From: Peronospora farinosa
Lineage: Eukaryota > Oomycota > Peronosporomycetes > Peronosporales > Peronosporaceae
NCBI GenBank assembly: GCA_947646735.1
Contig: CANTFK010000325.1
Span: 1-64,000 of the forward strand
Direction: 5' to 3'
DNA length: 64,000 bases
The notes under the pieces are model-generated. The model did no database searches and was not told where the DNA came from. It was given only the letters and a program-made list of their open reading frames with translations. A program made the position numbers and the translations under genes. Shown piece by piece: positions 42,906 through 53,962 of the stretch; positions within the stretch are counted from its first letter, which is position 1, and each line of letters begins with the position of its first letter.

Positions 42906-45550
42906 TCACCGTAGTCCAAAACCTTCGGCCTGATTAATTGCTAGTAGCAAAAGCTCTTTGAGCTTCGCGCGGCTGCTGTACTCGGGTAGTAGCAGGTGGT
43001 TAAAGCTGGTTGTACAGACGCATAGCAAGTCGCGTTAGTTGCAACGCTACAAACAACTGCAACATATCTCCTCTCACCAGGTATGCGCCGTAGGAAGGCG
43101 ACCAGAGTCTGGGCCGTTGCGCGAGATGACAAACACTAGATTTGAGAGACCTCGGATGGGTACGCGATCACTACCTGTCGCAAACCGCAGCAGCTTTTTC
43201 TTGTCTTCTAGTGGAAGTGCGTGCACGATGACCCAGAAATCTCTACAGAGGCAAGCAGGAGTCAGTTGTTGTAAGCACAAAAAGCTATCGCCACAGTGGC
43301 GTACCGGATGATCTCGCTGTCTTCTGCAAAACCGTCCTCGTAGTGCGTAGCTTCCTCAAGAGCCTTAAAGTCCAGGTCGCTACTGCCACAGATCAGCAAC
43401 TGCAACTCCTCCCACCGGAACATGCTTAGGACCTCATGATTGCAAACCTGGTGGAAGCCACGGTGGAAAGCAGCGTACTGTCGGGAGACCGACTTGTTCA
43501 GCACATAGTCTACGTATAACGCAACGTACTCCTCGCGATTGCTCTTCGTTACAGGAATTGAGCTCCCTTCTGGCTTCAGCTCCACCGCCTTAACCTCGCC
43601 AAACACTTCATACGAGTACTCAAACGTACGCTGATATACTTCCTCTACGTCACCCTGAAAGTTCAGCAGCTGCCGTAGACCACGTCCAAGATCAGGCATT
43701 GCTAACTCAAGATCTTCCAGTCCAAGTGGGTAGCCCATTACTTTCTTGTACACAATGTGTGGAAAGCTAACGTCCAGAATAACAGCGTTGTAAATAGCAA
43801 GACCCAGAAGCGTACCAATTAGCTCAAACTCCATGGTGGCTTCCAGTGAATCGCTGTTAAACCACAATGTACGTGTCTCCTCATCGTACGTAAACATACC
43901 ATAGGCCGGATCCAGTAGCTGTCGAATGAGGATTTGAAAAAACTCTTTCTGCACACCACCCTCATCAATGCCTTCTTCACCGACAAACTTAACCTTAAGA
44001 GGCTTCTTCAGCGTCTCCGCTGACGAGGATAAGTGCACTAATTGCTGCATCGCGTCCTCCACGATATTTTCACGTCGCACCTTTAGTACCAAGTAAGGTG
44101 ATTGTGCACGTTCCGCGAGCAATATAGAGCGAGACAACACTGCATCCTGCGCACGTGCACGCTGCTCGAGATCCGAATCGATATGCAGCACTTTGCTTTT
44201 GGAACCCGCATCCAAAACGAAAGGAAAATCACAAAATGACATTTCCGAAAGCATGCGCTCCGGCATGGGTTCAGCCTTCCGTCTAGCTTCTTCCTGTCTC
44301 CTCTCTTGTTCTACACGCTCACGCTCCGTCGTATCTTCGCCATCATTCTGCTGCTGACGACGTCGCAGCTCCTCATGCTCCAACCGATGAGTAGAATGCA
44401 GGGCAGCACGGCATTTCTTCCAAAAGATAATGGAACGTGAATAGTCCTGCGTAATGTCCACTTCGGAATTTACAGCATCATTATAAAACTCCTCGTACGT
44501 GGCAAACGGTTCGTGGCCATTTGATCGCTCCCGGTTTACAATCTGGAGCTGCGCAAGAACGCCACAAGCTGCATACACGAGGTCCATTTTGCGCGAGCCG
44601 TAGAGACACACGGTGATTGCTTGTTGCAGGATATCCAAAAGTCGATGCAGATCGTCCGCCGAGAAAAAAGTGACCCATTGCTCACGAACAAGGGCCTTGG
44701 CGTCTTCAGGAAGATAATAAAACAGTCGACAGAGTCCACCCACGACGTTCAAATAATCGGGATCAAACATTGACGGGTGTTCAAACATGATTAAAAAGAA
44801 GCGTAATGCACGTGGAGAATCCCACGTCGAGCAGATATTCCATGGCTGTGTCACGAGCATCTCCAATGCATTTCGAAAAGTATTCTGTAGAGCCTTTTGG
44901 TCACAACTATCAGTCATTGCAGCATCGAGCAACGTAAACACTCGTTTCATTTTCTCTTGATCAATACACCACCATTTCATCTCTTTTTCTTCTTCTTCTG
45001 CTAGTGTCTTGTCACTCATAAATGCATCACTCAAGATCTCTGGATCCGAAAACACATGGTAAACAAGTCTCTTTGTAACTTGATAATCGTCCGTCTCTGT
45101 CGCCAATTGTAACGCCAGTTCAAGCTCTGTGCCCATAGAAGTGACAGAATTAATCGCTGTCGTTGATTGGTTCATATTAGCCGTCCACGTCGTGGGCGTT
45201 GGTTTTGTCGACGACAACGAGACCTGTGTCTCTTCTTTGTACATTTCCATTTCCACGTCTTCTTTGTGCTGATAGTGAAACGTGTCGTCCATTTTTACAT
45301 CAGGGGATGACGCGCCAGCGTCACCCGTGATTGCGTCATCTTTCGAACATTCTTGGAGTTCTAAAAGTGTACGTGCAACGGCATCATTGGGAGCAAGACC
45401 TTGTGATAGAAAACGTGCGTACGTGGTACGAAAGATTGCTTCAAGCTCCTCCTGTTGGTGGTGTTGCTGTGTAGCCATCCCTACCCGTGGATGACGTTGT
45501 CTCGAATTGTTTGCTCCTTTTCTTGATCTTGTCAAAATTGATATCATCAA
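42906..45550 (-). CDS. HECT-domain E3 ubiquitin ligase, three exons
   Basis: HECT ligases accept ubiquitin on a catalytic Cys and pass it to substrate. The first exon (45550-about 43309) has a helical N-terminal half ([20 protein letters not shown] and [20 protein letters not shown] resemble the UBE3A-like region), then the HECT N-lobe: [60 protein letters not shown] and [19 protein letters not shown]. Exon 2 (about 43242-43082) reads [36 protein letters not shown] and GRLPTAHT. Exon 3 (from about 43002) begins with the catalytic site [19 protein letters not shown] and stops at 42906. The catalytic Cys codon is split by the second intron. Met 45478 ([16 protein letters not shown]) is a likely alternative start. 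Length is about 850 residues. Substrates are unknown. Confidence 0.93.
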
Positions 45551-45754
45551 TGGTTGAAGTGATGATTATTATCCAATCACAGTTGTGTATGTTTTGGATT
45601 GGTTCAAAAGAAAAACGAGATCAAAAAGGGTAGTCAACAATAGGACGGTGTATACTTACGTCCAGGTAGTCATTTGTTTTCTACCAATCAGAAACATTCT
45701 CCTCTCTTCCCGACACCTCGAAGCACCTCGAAGCACCGCGTTCTTCGCTCTCTC

Positions 45755-45861
<107 letters not shown>

Positions 45862-45880
45862 TCTCCTTCCATACAAGATA

Positions 45881-48187
45881 ATGGACGTGACAATCCAATC
45901 TCTACGCAAAAAAATACCAAGTAAACGACAAGTCACACTAACAATTAATCAGCTCGTACAACAAAAAACGGTCGCTGTTTCGTATACACCAATGGAAATT
46001 GAACGAATTACACAATTGACAACTATGATTACGCAAGCAACCAATGAATTTGAGACGGATGAAGATTGGGATCGAATTTTACGCGTTGTGGATGCACTTA
46101 GTAACGTGGTTAATCGGGCCGTGTAAGTACGAAAACATCTTGAGTTTTGTATGACGTCTGGAACTCACGTTCACGAGTGTTTGTAGCTTGAAAGAATCAG
46201 TGCGATATCTGAGACTGAGACTAGGAGATCCATCGTCTCGTGTTGTGGTTTTAGCACTGACTTTAACCGAGTCAATTGTTAAAAATTGTGGAGATTTAGT
46301 TCATCAGGAGATTGCATCCGAGTCGTTTATGAATGAAATGGAAGCACTTTATCGAGTAAGATGAAGAATGTGTTGGTCAAGTATTCAAGAATAAAACTAG
46401 ATAGAGCTGATGAAGGGTTGTGCTGGTTTGTTTGCTCTTGTTACTGTGGTTGTGTAGATACATGCAAATAAACGGGGACGGACCAGTATGGAAATTGCCA
46501 GTCGTGTGCTGGATATGATCCAAGCGTGGGGTGAAGCTTTTTTACCGTTTCGAGTAAGTGCTTTTTTTGTGGTGTAATGTAAATGATGCGGTTGATGCTG
46601 TCGTGTTTGACGTTGCACATAATTGATATTGCGTGTTGGTAGCATGAGTTCCCTCTGTTTGTCGACACGTATCACAATATGCGCAGGAAAGGTATTAAGT
46701 TTCCAGACCAGTACGACGAATCAAAGGTGCCAGTATTGACACCACCGGTGGACGTGACGTCTGGAGGTCGACGTGGCGCAACAAGTGGGCGTTTTGTCCG
46801 AAGTTACGGATCGAATTCAATTAACACTTCGTCCTACTCAAACACTAGCAGTGGACTGGGCGGATTGTCAACACTCGAGCTGTATGGTGTTGCGACAAAC
46901 GTGTCAGAAATGTTTGAGGATATGTTATACGAGGCGCAAAAGGATACGTGTGCTATCAGCAACCACGGAGTGATGGAAGAACTGGCTGTGCAAGTGAGAG
47001 AGATAGTGCATAGGATGGAAGGTGCTATCCCTATTGCCGTTGGAGAAGAGGATAAGGTACGTCTTTTTGCTCACACGGATAGCTATGTGAAACAAGAAAA
47101 CTGATCTTTACTATTTTATCCGCTGATATAGAACCTGGCAAAGTACTTGTCGATCAACGATGATCTTCACGCTGCGCTGAAAAAATATGACGAGCTGCTG
47201 GCAAAAAAACAAAACGCGGTAGAAGAAACTGCTGGAAAGTCCAAGAAAGAGTCCGTCCAACACATTGATCTCGTCGATCCTTTCGGTCTGAAGGAAGACG
47301 TGCTCCCGCAAAGGAACGAGAAAAATCAGAATTTGATCGATGACGATCCATTTGCGGATTTTGTGCGTGCATGCACCGTATCCAAGATCGAAACTGTCGA
47401 TCAAAACAAGTCAGAAGAAAGCTTGAAGTCTGAAGTTGAGACCAAGGCTGCTCCTAAGGCGTCACAGGAAGAAGACGACCCATTTGCGAGCTTTGTGCAA
47501 GAGCGGGCGACTAAAATCCTCAGCAGTAGCAACCGGGATGTTGAAAGTAAGACGCAGTCAGCTGAAGCGCTGGAACCTGCAGCATCCACGAAGGACTTGA
47601 TCGACTTGTGGGATGGTAAGTCTTAACGTGCATGCATATCATGGGATGGAACTGACTCGTATTCGTTAAGCAGATGTTCATACGGCGGCTCCAACTCTTT
47701 CTCAGCCCGCAACTACACCTGATCTTTGGTTAGGGGGTGATCCCTTGAGCCATTCTATGGTCTTAAATACTGCTTCCACGAAGACACCAGCACATGATTC
47801 TCGGAGCGGTAATATAGGTATTTTCTGATAGCTTGCATGATTGGAAAAGTCTCAAGGTCTGACAACGTTTTTTTTCTTCACAGCCAACACATATTGTGGT
47901 TTGACCACATCGGTAGCAAGACAGCCTAGCTTTTCGAGCACAACCAGCAGTACTATAGACACAAAAGTAAGCGACCCATTTGAAATGCTGGACTTCTCCA
48001 CAAAGGTTTGTTTTTCTGTTTTCTTTGCCATAAGCTCTCACTTTCCACTAATGTGCTGCTGCAATATGCTCAGGCTTCTTCTATCTTGACACCCAATCCA
48101 CCCAATAACCTCCTCCAGCCGACTTCTTTGTCTACACAAACAAAGCCAATGGCCACAAGTAAATCGTTCAACCCCTTCGACTTCTAA
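45881..48187 (+). CDS. TOM1-like VHS/GAT endosomal adaptor, nine exons
   Basis: TOM1-like proteins bind ubiquitinated cargo and clathrin on endosomes (ESCRT-0-like role). Exon 1 (45881-46122) and its followers encode a helical domain with VDALSNVVNRAV, VRYLRLRLGDPSSRVVVLAL, TLTESIVKNCGDLVHQEIAS, RVLDMIQAWGEAFLPFR and FPLFVDTYHNMRRKGIKFP, the VHS hallmarks. The GAT region has VSEMFEDMLYEAQ and a helix ending YLSINDDLHAALKKYDELL. The C-terminal half is disordered, with the clathrin-box-like DLIDLWDG and adaptor motifs DPF at four places (VDPFGL, DDPFADF, DDPFASF, SDPFEML), and it finishes FNPFDF, an NPF motif. Splice sites are GTAAG/GTACG...TAG, each in frame; the last exons are about 47675-47811, 47882-48004 and 48075-48187. 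The DPF repeats suggest AP-2 appendage and EH-domain binding. Confidence 0.9.
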
Positions 48188-48378
48188 GCTGGCAGCCACA
48201 ATGGAACGAAAAATAACCAAGAGGATAAAATCAACGTTTAACCATTACTCTTCTCCTATGAGACTTGCAGACGACGTTGTTGCCTCGTGCAATGAGACTT
48301 GCAAACTTAGATATATATCGAGGTGAAACTGATCAACCCAACCGGATGAGTCGACAAGCTGTCAGGTTCAGCTGGTAT

Positions 48379-49970
48379 TCACTTGGAACCCTTTGACATG
48401 TGCTTCGACTCCTTTTCCTTGCTATGATCGGTTTGCTCTTTTGTCATTCCAGTAGCGTCTTTAGCCGCCTCTTTGGCTTGAACAGCCCTGTCCTGAGTCA
48501 TGTCTTTTGCATCACCAGCTTTCTCCTTCGTTTGTTCCTTCACATTACCAGCCTTGTGCTTTGCCTGATCAGCAGTTTCCGAGGCCTTGTCCTTCGCCTG
48601 ACCAGCAGTTTCCGAAGCCTTGTCCTTCGCCATTCCCGCCTTCTCTTTAGCCATATCCTTCGCTTGGCCAGCTCTCTCTGCTGCCATGTCCTTCATTTCG
48701 CCAGCCTTGTTTGTTGCCTGGCCAGCCTTCTCTTTAGCCATATCCTTCGCTTGGCCAGCTCTCTCTCCGGCCATGTCCTTCACCTCGCCAACCTTGTTTG
48801 TTGCCTGGCCAGCCTTCTCTTTAGCCATGTCCTTCGCTTGGCCAGCCTTGTCCTTTGCCATTTCCGTCTCATCTTTCGCCTTGTTCTTTGCTTGACCAGC
48901 CTTCTCTTTCGTCGTATCCTTTGCCTCGACAGCCTTGTCCTTTGCTTGACCAGCCTTCTCTTTGGTCGTGTCCTTCACCTCTTTGGCCGTTTCTTCCGAC
49001 TTCTCCGTCGCCATGCCAGCCATTGCTCTGCCCTTCTCATACGCTTCGTTATAAGTTGACTGCAACTCATTCTTCGTATCCACAGCGGCTTCACCTAGTG
49101 CAACGCCCCGTGCTTCAACACTTTGTGCTGTCTCCGATTGCTGTGCTGCGAGCTTTGCATTGTGCAGGGTGTCCGAAATATAGCTCACGCTCTCAGTAAC
49201 AATGTCCACGGTAGTTGACGCCACCTTGCAGCCCAGACCGCCCGTCACCTTACTGTCGACCTTCGCGGCCGTGGCCGATACGCCCAAACGTGCATCCAAG
49301 TCACGCATCTTCTGCACGACGCCACCGGCCGTGCTGCTCACACCCAGCTTCTCGTCCCCAAATTCTGCAGCACGCACGGCTTCGCCGACAGCGACTTGTG
49401 CACCGAGCGTAGCTTGACCAGCCATGTTTCCAATTGCATCGCGTAGCTTCATCAGCTGATCGTTGGTCGTTTCCACGGCGTCGGTCGCGTGTTGACGGCC
49501 ATTGTTCACCCAATGGTGCAAGGTGTCCATGGCTGTCTGACCACGTGACTTGGCGTACTTGTCGTCATACTCGACAGCTCGCTTCTGCAGGTCGTCAAGA
49601 GACTCACGAACTCCTCGCATGCCCTCAATGGCCACTGGAACCGATCGCTCCGAGAGGTCCTGTCCCTGGGTTTTCAGCTTCTGTGTCGCCGAACGCGATG
49701 CGTCCAATGCCGACTTCAGGTATTTCCCAGCCGGTTCAAAGTTCGAGTGCTTCTTCTCATACTCCTCAACATTTTTCGTCAACTAGTTCATCAAACAGAC
49801 AAGAAGTTAGTCATTCCTTCAAACCGACACCTCTTCATCTTGCAAGCAGACAAATTAAACTTACACTTGTCAAATAGGAATCGGCCTTCTGGGTCGTCTC
49901 GTCAATCTGCTCCTTAGCCCGATTAACATCGTCGTGGTGGGCGTTCGTCTTGCTTTTCATGTCAGCCATT
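48379..49970 (-). CDS. LEA group-3-like repeat protein, two exons
   Basis: Exons on the minus strand are 49970-49865 and 49782-48379 (intron with GTAAGT donor after ADSYLTS), about 500 residues. The N-terminal half shares the family core with the genes at 51587-52291, 52799-53503 and 62525-63536: a coiled helix with YLTS/LTKNVEEYEKKH, KYLKSALDASRSATQKLK, VREGLDDL-like VRESLDDLQKRAVEYDDKY, then LGVSATAAKVDSKVTGGLG. The C-terminal 190 residues are LEA-type amphipathic repeats of AKDKAGQAKDMAKEKAGQ type, with a 29-residue unit (GQAKDMAKEKAGQATNK + GEVKDMAGERA) duplicated. LEA-3 repeats are disordered in water and fold on drying or on membranes. A desiccation or lipid-surface role is inferred, not shown. 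Confidence 0.8.
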
Positions 49971-51569
49971 TGGTATAAATTCTTGTCGTTCTTGTCGTGG
50001 TTTGCTGTCTTTCAAGGAGGAAAATCGCTCAATGAGCATTGGAGTCGTCCAAGACGCGTGCCGTTAGTATTGACCGACCGAGTTTTCGACGGTTTAGTTG
50101 CGATTCTTGCAGAAGCACCTCGTCCCAATGCATGATGGGTGTGAATTCGATTGAGGTTGATGTATACCAACAACGGTCATGAGAACCTTTTGGTTCATTG
50201 CATCGAAATCTCATACGTGCGAACGGGTTTTGCAGTTTTCTCAGCTATTTCTCGTTCTCGTCTCGTCGCTTTCTCAATGAACGGCTACAGTAACTGTCCC
50301 CTGTAAGACTGATAGGCTGCACGTCAGTTTACTACGCGTACTTGTCACGCCGCTATATGCGGAGATACAGCAAGACCGACATCTTGCTCAATGCGGCTTT
50401 AGTTCACGACAGCCCCATTTGTGGCTAATGGAGCTCTTTCGAAGCCACAGGAGGTGGTCTTTAGAATACGACAGGGGTGCTTACTTGCTCCGATACTTTC
50501 TCTCTTCGCAGCAAAACTACTTGCGTGACACCGAGGTCATTGGTCTGAAGTGTCAGGGAGGAACACAACTTCGTGGCTCTCGTCGACAACTCGACGGTGT
50601 TTATGCAGGAGGCGCAACACTTGCCCAAAGGGATGAACATATAGTAAATCTGATAAGCGCATCAAGCGTAGCTGTGGGTGGAGGGCTTCAAGTACGAAAG
50701 GACCTACTCCTACGCCACTCCGCGCAACTTTGATACAGGCTTTCACATGAGGAATATTTAACGACGGGCTGCGTCAGCGGCATCAAGGTGGTCTCAGACC
50801 CAGATCAGCGGAGCGTTATCGCCCTGGAGCAAGACAGTGATGGAATTTATTGGAAAATGGCCGCAACGAGATCAAGGATCAGCGGACGGTTGCCGACTGT
50901 CAGAGGCTCTGACAGGGTCAGGATGGAGGGGACATCGTATTCGATGCGAATCCGCTAATCCACAAGGTTCCAATGGAGTGGGCCCGACATTCACGTACTA
51001 TTGCTTTTGATAAAGCAATTGTTTCGTCGGTCCAAAGGCTTACGCGGTGCGCTGACACGAACGCTGGAGATGCTCCAGGACTCAGCGCGTGGAAGTGTGT
51101 GGCATGACAACAGACGTCAATCAATCTCTGGATCATAAGGACGACCACCCCGCGTACAAAGTTTAAGTCGCAAAGTGGCAGTGAGGCTCTTCCATTCAGA
51201 CCGAATGCTTCGAAGGGTGGAAGAAACACTGGAACACATTTGCTAGACATGTCCGTGCGCGCAAGCCTACTGGCAGACGCTTATCTACCACTGGACAGAA
51301 GAACGCTGGGAACTTGGACGGCTTCAGTGCTTCCTTGCAAACAATGCAAACAGACGCGGGTGGAGTCTATCCGAGGTGGTCAAGGACAGGACCTGTACAT
51401 CCACCGGACTCGGAACGAGGAATCGGCGTTGCTAACGAGGCTGAGAATCAACCAGTGGGTGGTGACGACAAGTATAAAATCTATGTACATAAGAAAATGA
51501 CGAAGAAACTTTGCAGTGATTTATGTCGCTGAGCTGTGTATGATGAATGTATCATGGTGTATTTCAGGT
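49971..51569. other. gene-poor stretch with transposon-like remnant
   Basis: No intact gene is supported. At 50340-51530 several medium-length frames overlap without a recognised domain. The phrase CGGCGTTGCTAACGAGGCT near 51424 also occurs, with one change, at 15025 in the repeat-rich left part, so the stretch probably holds a decayed transposon. It borders the inverted duplication directly. Confidence 0.4.
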
Positions 51570-52373
51570 TCTACGAGCTCTTCACATCACTTGGAGCCTT
51601 GGAAGGTGCTAGTCACGTAGTCCACTGACGAAGAGACCGCTCCCGAGGCACGATCCATCAACGAAGGGTTTGGATCCGCGGGCTTGATCTTTTCAGAAGC
51701 ATCAGACGCCACGTTGGAAACACTCTCAGCAGCAGCTGAAGCGTGATCCGCCATTGACTTTTGTGTTGCAAGAAGCTGGTTCTGCAATGCCTCAAAGCCA
51801 TGGAAAGTCGATTCTCGAGTCGAGTTGACAAGTGATGTAATGGAATCTTTCCAGGATTCCATTGTACTCGACCCATTTTCCTTGGCATTGTCTACGTTTG
51901 AATTGATGGAGTCACGCATCCGTTGATCGTACGATTGTGCCGATTTCCCCAAATCATCCAATGCAGCGTTTGCTTGGTCCATCGTGTGTTTGGCCGACTC
52001 AACGGCAGAGTCCGATACATTGTTTCCATCGGTCCGTACATCTTCACTTGCATTCTTGAGCTGTTCGACCAAATCACTGGCTCGATCCATGGCGGCTTGA
52101 AAATAAGACGTGGCTGACTCGGTCGCTGATTTGTTGGAGGTCTTGTCATAGTCGGCAAACTTGTTCTTGAGCGATTCCAAATACGTCGAAGCTTCAGTGG
52201 CACCACTTTTCATTAACTCCTGGAGCTTGGAATACTCTTGTTGAGCAGTGCTGGAAGTGCTGGAAGTGGTGGTGTGGTCAGTGATGCCCATGATTTAGTT
52301 AAGAGTGGAAATGATCAGGTGAGTAGTGTCTGGTTGGGATCAAATGGTAAAGTGATCAGCTCAATGAGAAGAA
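51570..52373. repeat. 804-bp inverted repeat, left arm
   Basis: The reverse complement of 52717-53520, end to end: both arms run from TTCTTCTCATTGAGCTGATC to GAGCTCGTAGA and are 804 bp. By eye one difference was found, a C/T change near 51609 versus 53482 that is synonymous. A 343-bp unique spacer lies between the arms. Each arm contains a whole gene with about 80 bp of upstream sequence. Confidence 0.95.
51587..52291 (-). CDS. LEA-like/coiled-helix protein, left copy of an inverted gene pair
   Basis: The 234-residue single-exon product is identical in protein sequence to that of the gene at 52799-53503. It shares the family core with the two intron-containing paralogues: TYLESLKNKFADYDK, ATSYFQAAMDRASDLVEQLK, VESAKHTMDQANAALDDLGK and AQSYDQRMRDSINSNVD. 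The helix is rich in Ala, Ser, Asp and Lys, has no Cys, and lacks the C-terminal LEA repeats of the large paralogue. It ends in VDYVTSTFQGSK. Transcription runs outwards from the palindrome centre. The promoter motif TCATTTCCACTCTTAAC lies 7-23 bp upstream of the ATG inside the arm. Its function is unknown; a stress or structural role is suggested by the relatives. Confidence 0.85.
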   Translation of the reverse strand: MGITDHTTTSSTSSTAQQEYSKLQELMKSGATEASTYLESLKNKFADYDKTSNKSATESATSYFQAAMDRASDLVEQLKNASEDVRTDGNNVSDSAVESAKHTMDQANAALDDLGKSAQSYDQRMRDSINSNVDNAKENGSSTMESWKDSITSLVNSTRESTFHGFEALQNQLLATQKSMADHASAAAESVSNVASDASEKIKPADPNPSLMDRASGAVSSSVDYVTSTFQGSK

Positions 52374-52716
52374 AAGAATTATAGTGGAGAAGTTTCAAGT
52401 TCAAATAATCCAGCTCAATTCCTGAACGAGGCCATTTCGTCGACATTGGTCTAGTCAATAAATTGTTAATGGCTACCTAAGTTTTTAACGGATCCATTTG
52501 ATTGCGGCCATCACAATGATGGATAATAATTTCTTTTTCTCATCTACTAAAAATTTAATTATCGCAGCCACTAACTATATCAGCCATCAATAATAAAATT
52601 TCTCAGGTGGAATATTTTATCGCACCCATCATGATTGTTGGACGATGCCAATGTACGCTCGCCGCTCTGACTTCTGTACGCACGTCACTCGATCTTTTCC
52701 ACTGTTCTTCTCATAG
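52374..52716. other. 343-bp spacer of the inverted duplication
   Basis: AT-rich unique sequence between the two inverted arms, with no reading frame of note. It includes a loose repeat of TAATAATTTCTTT/AATAAAATTTCTC and ATTGCGGCCATCACAATGAT/ATCGCACCCATCATGATTGT, which looks like an internal imperfect repeat. Confidence 0.5.
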
Positions 52717-52773
52717 TTCTTCTCATTGAGCTGATCACTTTACCATTTGATCCCAACCAGACACTACTCACCT

Positions 52774-52791
52774 GATCATTTCCACTCTTAA
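52774..52791 (+). promoter_or_regulatory. Inr/FPR-like core promoter of the inverted gene pair
   Basis: GATCATTTCCACTCTTAAC, just before the ATG at 52799, matches TCATTYYNCANTTT closely. The same motif lies in mirror position before the left gene, because it is inside the duplicated arm. Confidence 0.5.
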
Positions 52792-52798
52792 CTAAATC

Positions 52799-53503
52799 AT
52801 GGGCATCACTGACCACACCACCACTTCCAGCACTTCCAGCACTGCTCAACAAGAGTATTCCAAGCTCCAGGAGTTAATGAAAAGTGGTGCCACTGAAGCT
52901 TCGACGTATTTGGAATCGCTCAAGAACAAGTTTGCCGACTATGACAAGACCTCCAACAAATCAGCGACCGAGTCAGCCACGTCTTATTTTCAAGCCGCCA
53001 TGGATCGAGCCAGTGATTTGGTCGAACAGCTCAAGAATGCAAGTGAAGATGTACGGACCGATGGAAACAATGTATCGGACTCTGCCGTTGAGTCGGCCAA
53101 ACACACGATGGACCAAGCAAACGCTGCATTGGATGATTTGGGGAAATCGGCACAATCGTACGATCAACGGATGCGTGACTCCATCAATTCAAACGTAGAC
53201 AATGCCAAGGAAAATGGGTCGAGTACAATGGAATCCTGGAAAGATTCCATTACATCACTTGTCAACTCGACTCGAGAATCGACTTTCCATGGCTTTGAGG
53301 CATTGCAGAACCAGCTTCTTGCAACACAAAAGTCAATGGCGGATCACGCTTCAGCTGCTGCTGAGAGTGTTTCCAACGTGGCGTCTGATGCTTCTGAAAA
53401 GATCAAGCCCGCGGATCCAAACCCTTCGTTGATGGATCGTGCCTCGGGAGCGGTCTCTTCGTCGGTGGACTACGTGACTAGTACCTTCCAAGGCTCCAAG
53501 TGA
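52799..53503 (+). CDS. LEA-like/coiled-helix protein, right copy of an inverted gene pair
   Basis: Same protein as the left copy, without a single residue change, in the opposite direction. Relative to the paralogues at 48379-49970 and 62525-63536, both copies lack the intron that falls after YLTS; here TYLES runs straight into LKNKFADYD. Start codons of the two copies are 507 bp apart and both genes point outwards. Either copy could silence the other through antisense or hairpin RNA if transcripts read across the centre; nothing in the sequence shows that this happens. Confidence 0.85.
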   Translation: MGITDHTTTSSTSSTAQQEYSKLQELMKSGATEASTYLESLKNKFADYDKTSNKSATESATSYFQAAMDRASDLVEQLKNASEDVRTDGNNVSDSAVESAKHTMDQANAALDDLGKSAQSYDQRMRDSINSNVDNAKENGSSTMESWKDSITSLVNSTRESTFHGFEALQNQLLATQKSMADHASAAAESVSNVASDASEKIKPADPNPSLMDRASGAVSSSVDYVTSTFQGSK

Positions 53504-53520
53504 TGTGAAGAGCTCGTAGA

Positions 53521-53962
53521 TACGAAACGCTGGACAGAGTCAGCATAGCAAAACAACCACAACGTGCCTATTCTGTTAACATGCAGCATTGAAACATGAT
53601 TTGATCGTGTCAACACCCTTTTAACTGCCATATCCCTCAATACCTTCCTGGACCGCATACGCCTTAGTTGCGCTATCTTATTCCCTCCACTTTCGTCTAG
53701 GACCACCTACAGACAAAGACACATAGGAAGCGACTCAAGGGGCGGAGAAGGTCGACACGCAAATAGGCTTCCTCTTTAAGCATATACAGCAAAGCACACA
53801 ACAAGAGTAGACAAATTATAGTAACACCTCCAGCCTGGAAGACGATGGTGATATGCACAAACCTGCTCCGTTCATTACCTTTCCATAGTCTTGCATCCTT
53901 CAACACATTGAGAAATGGTTCCTAATCTACAGTTTCCTAGTCCTTCCTCTCCTTTATTGTTT
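53521..53962. other. intergenic region
   Basis: About 440 bp right of the inverted repeat with no supported gene. Short frames lack coding character. Confidence 0.45.

Larger units (their letters stand above)
52717..53520. repeat. 804-bp inverted repeat, right arm
   Basis: Partner of 51570-52373. The sequence outside GAGCTCGTAGA diverges at once on both sides (AACCTGAAATACACC against TACGAAACGCTGG), so the arm boundary is sharp. Confidence 0.95.
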
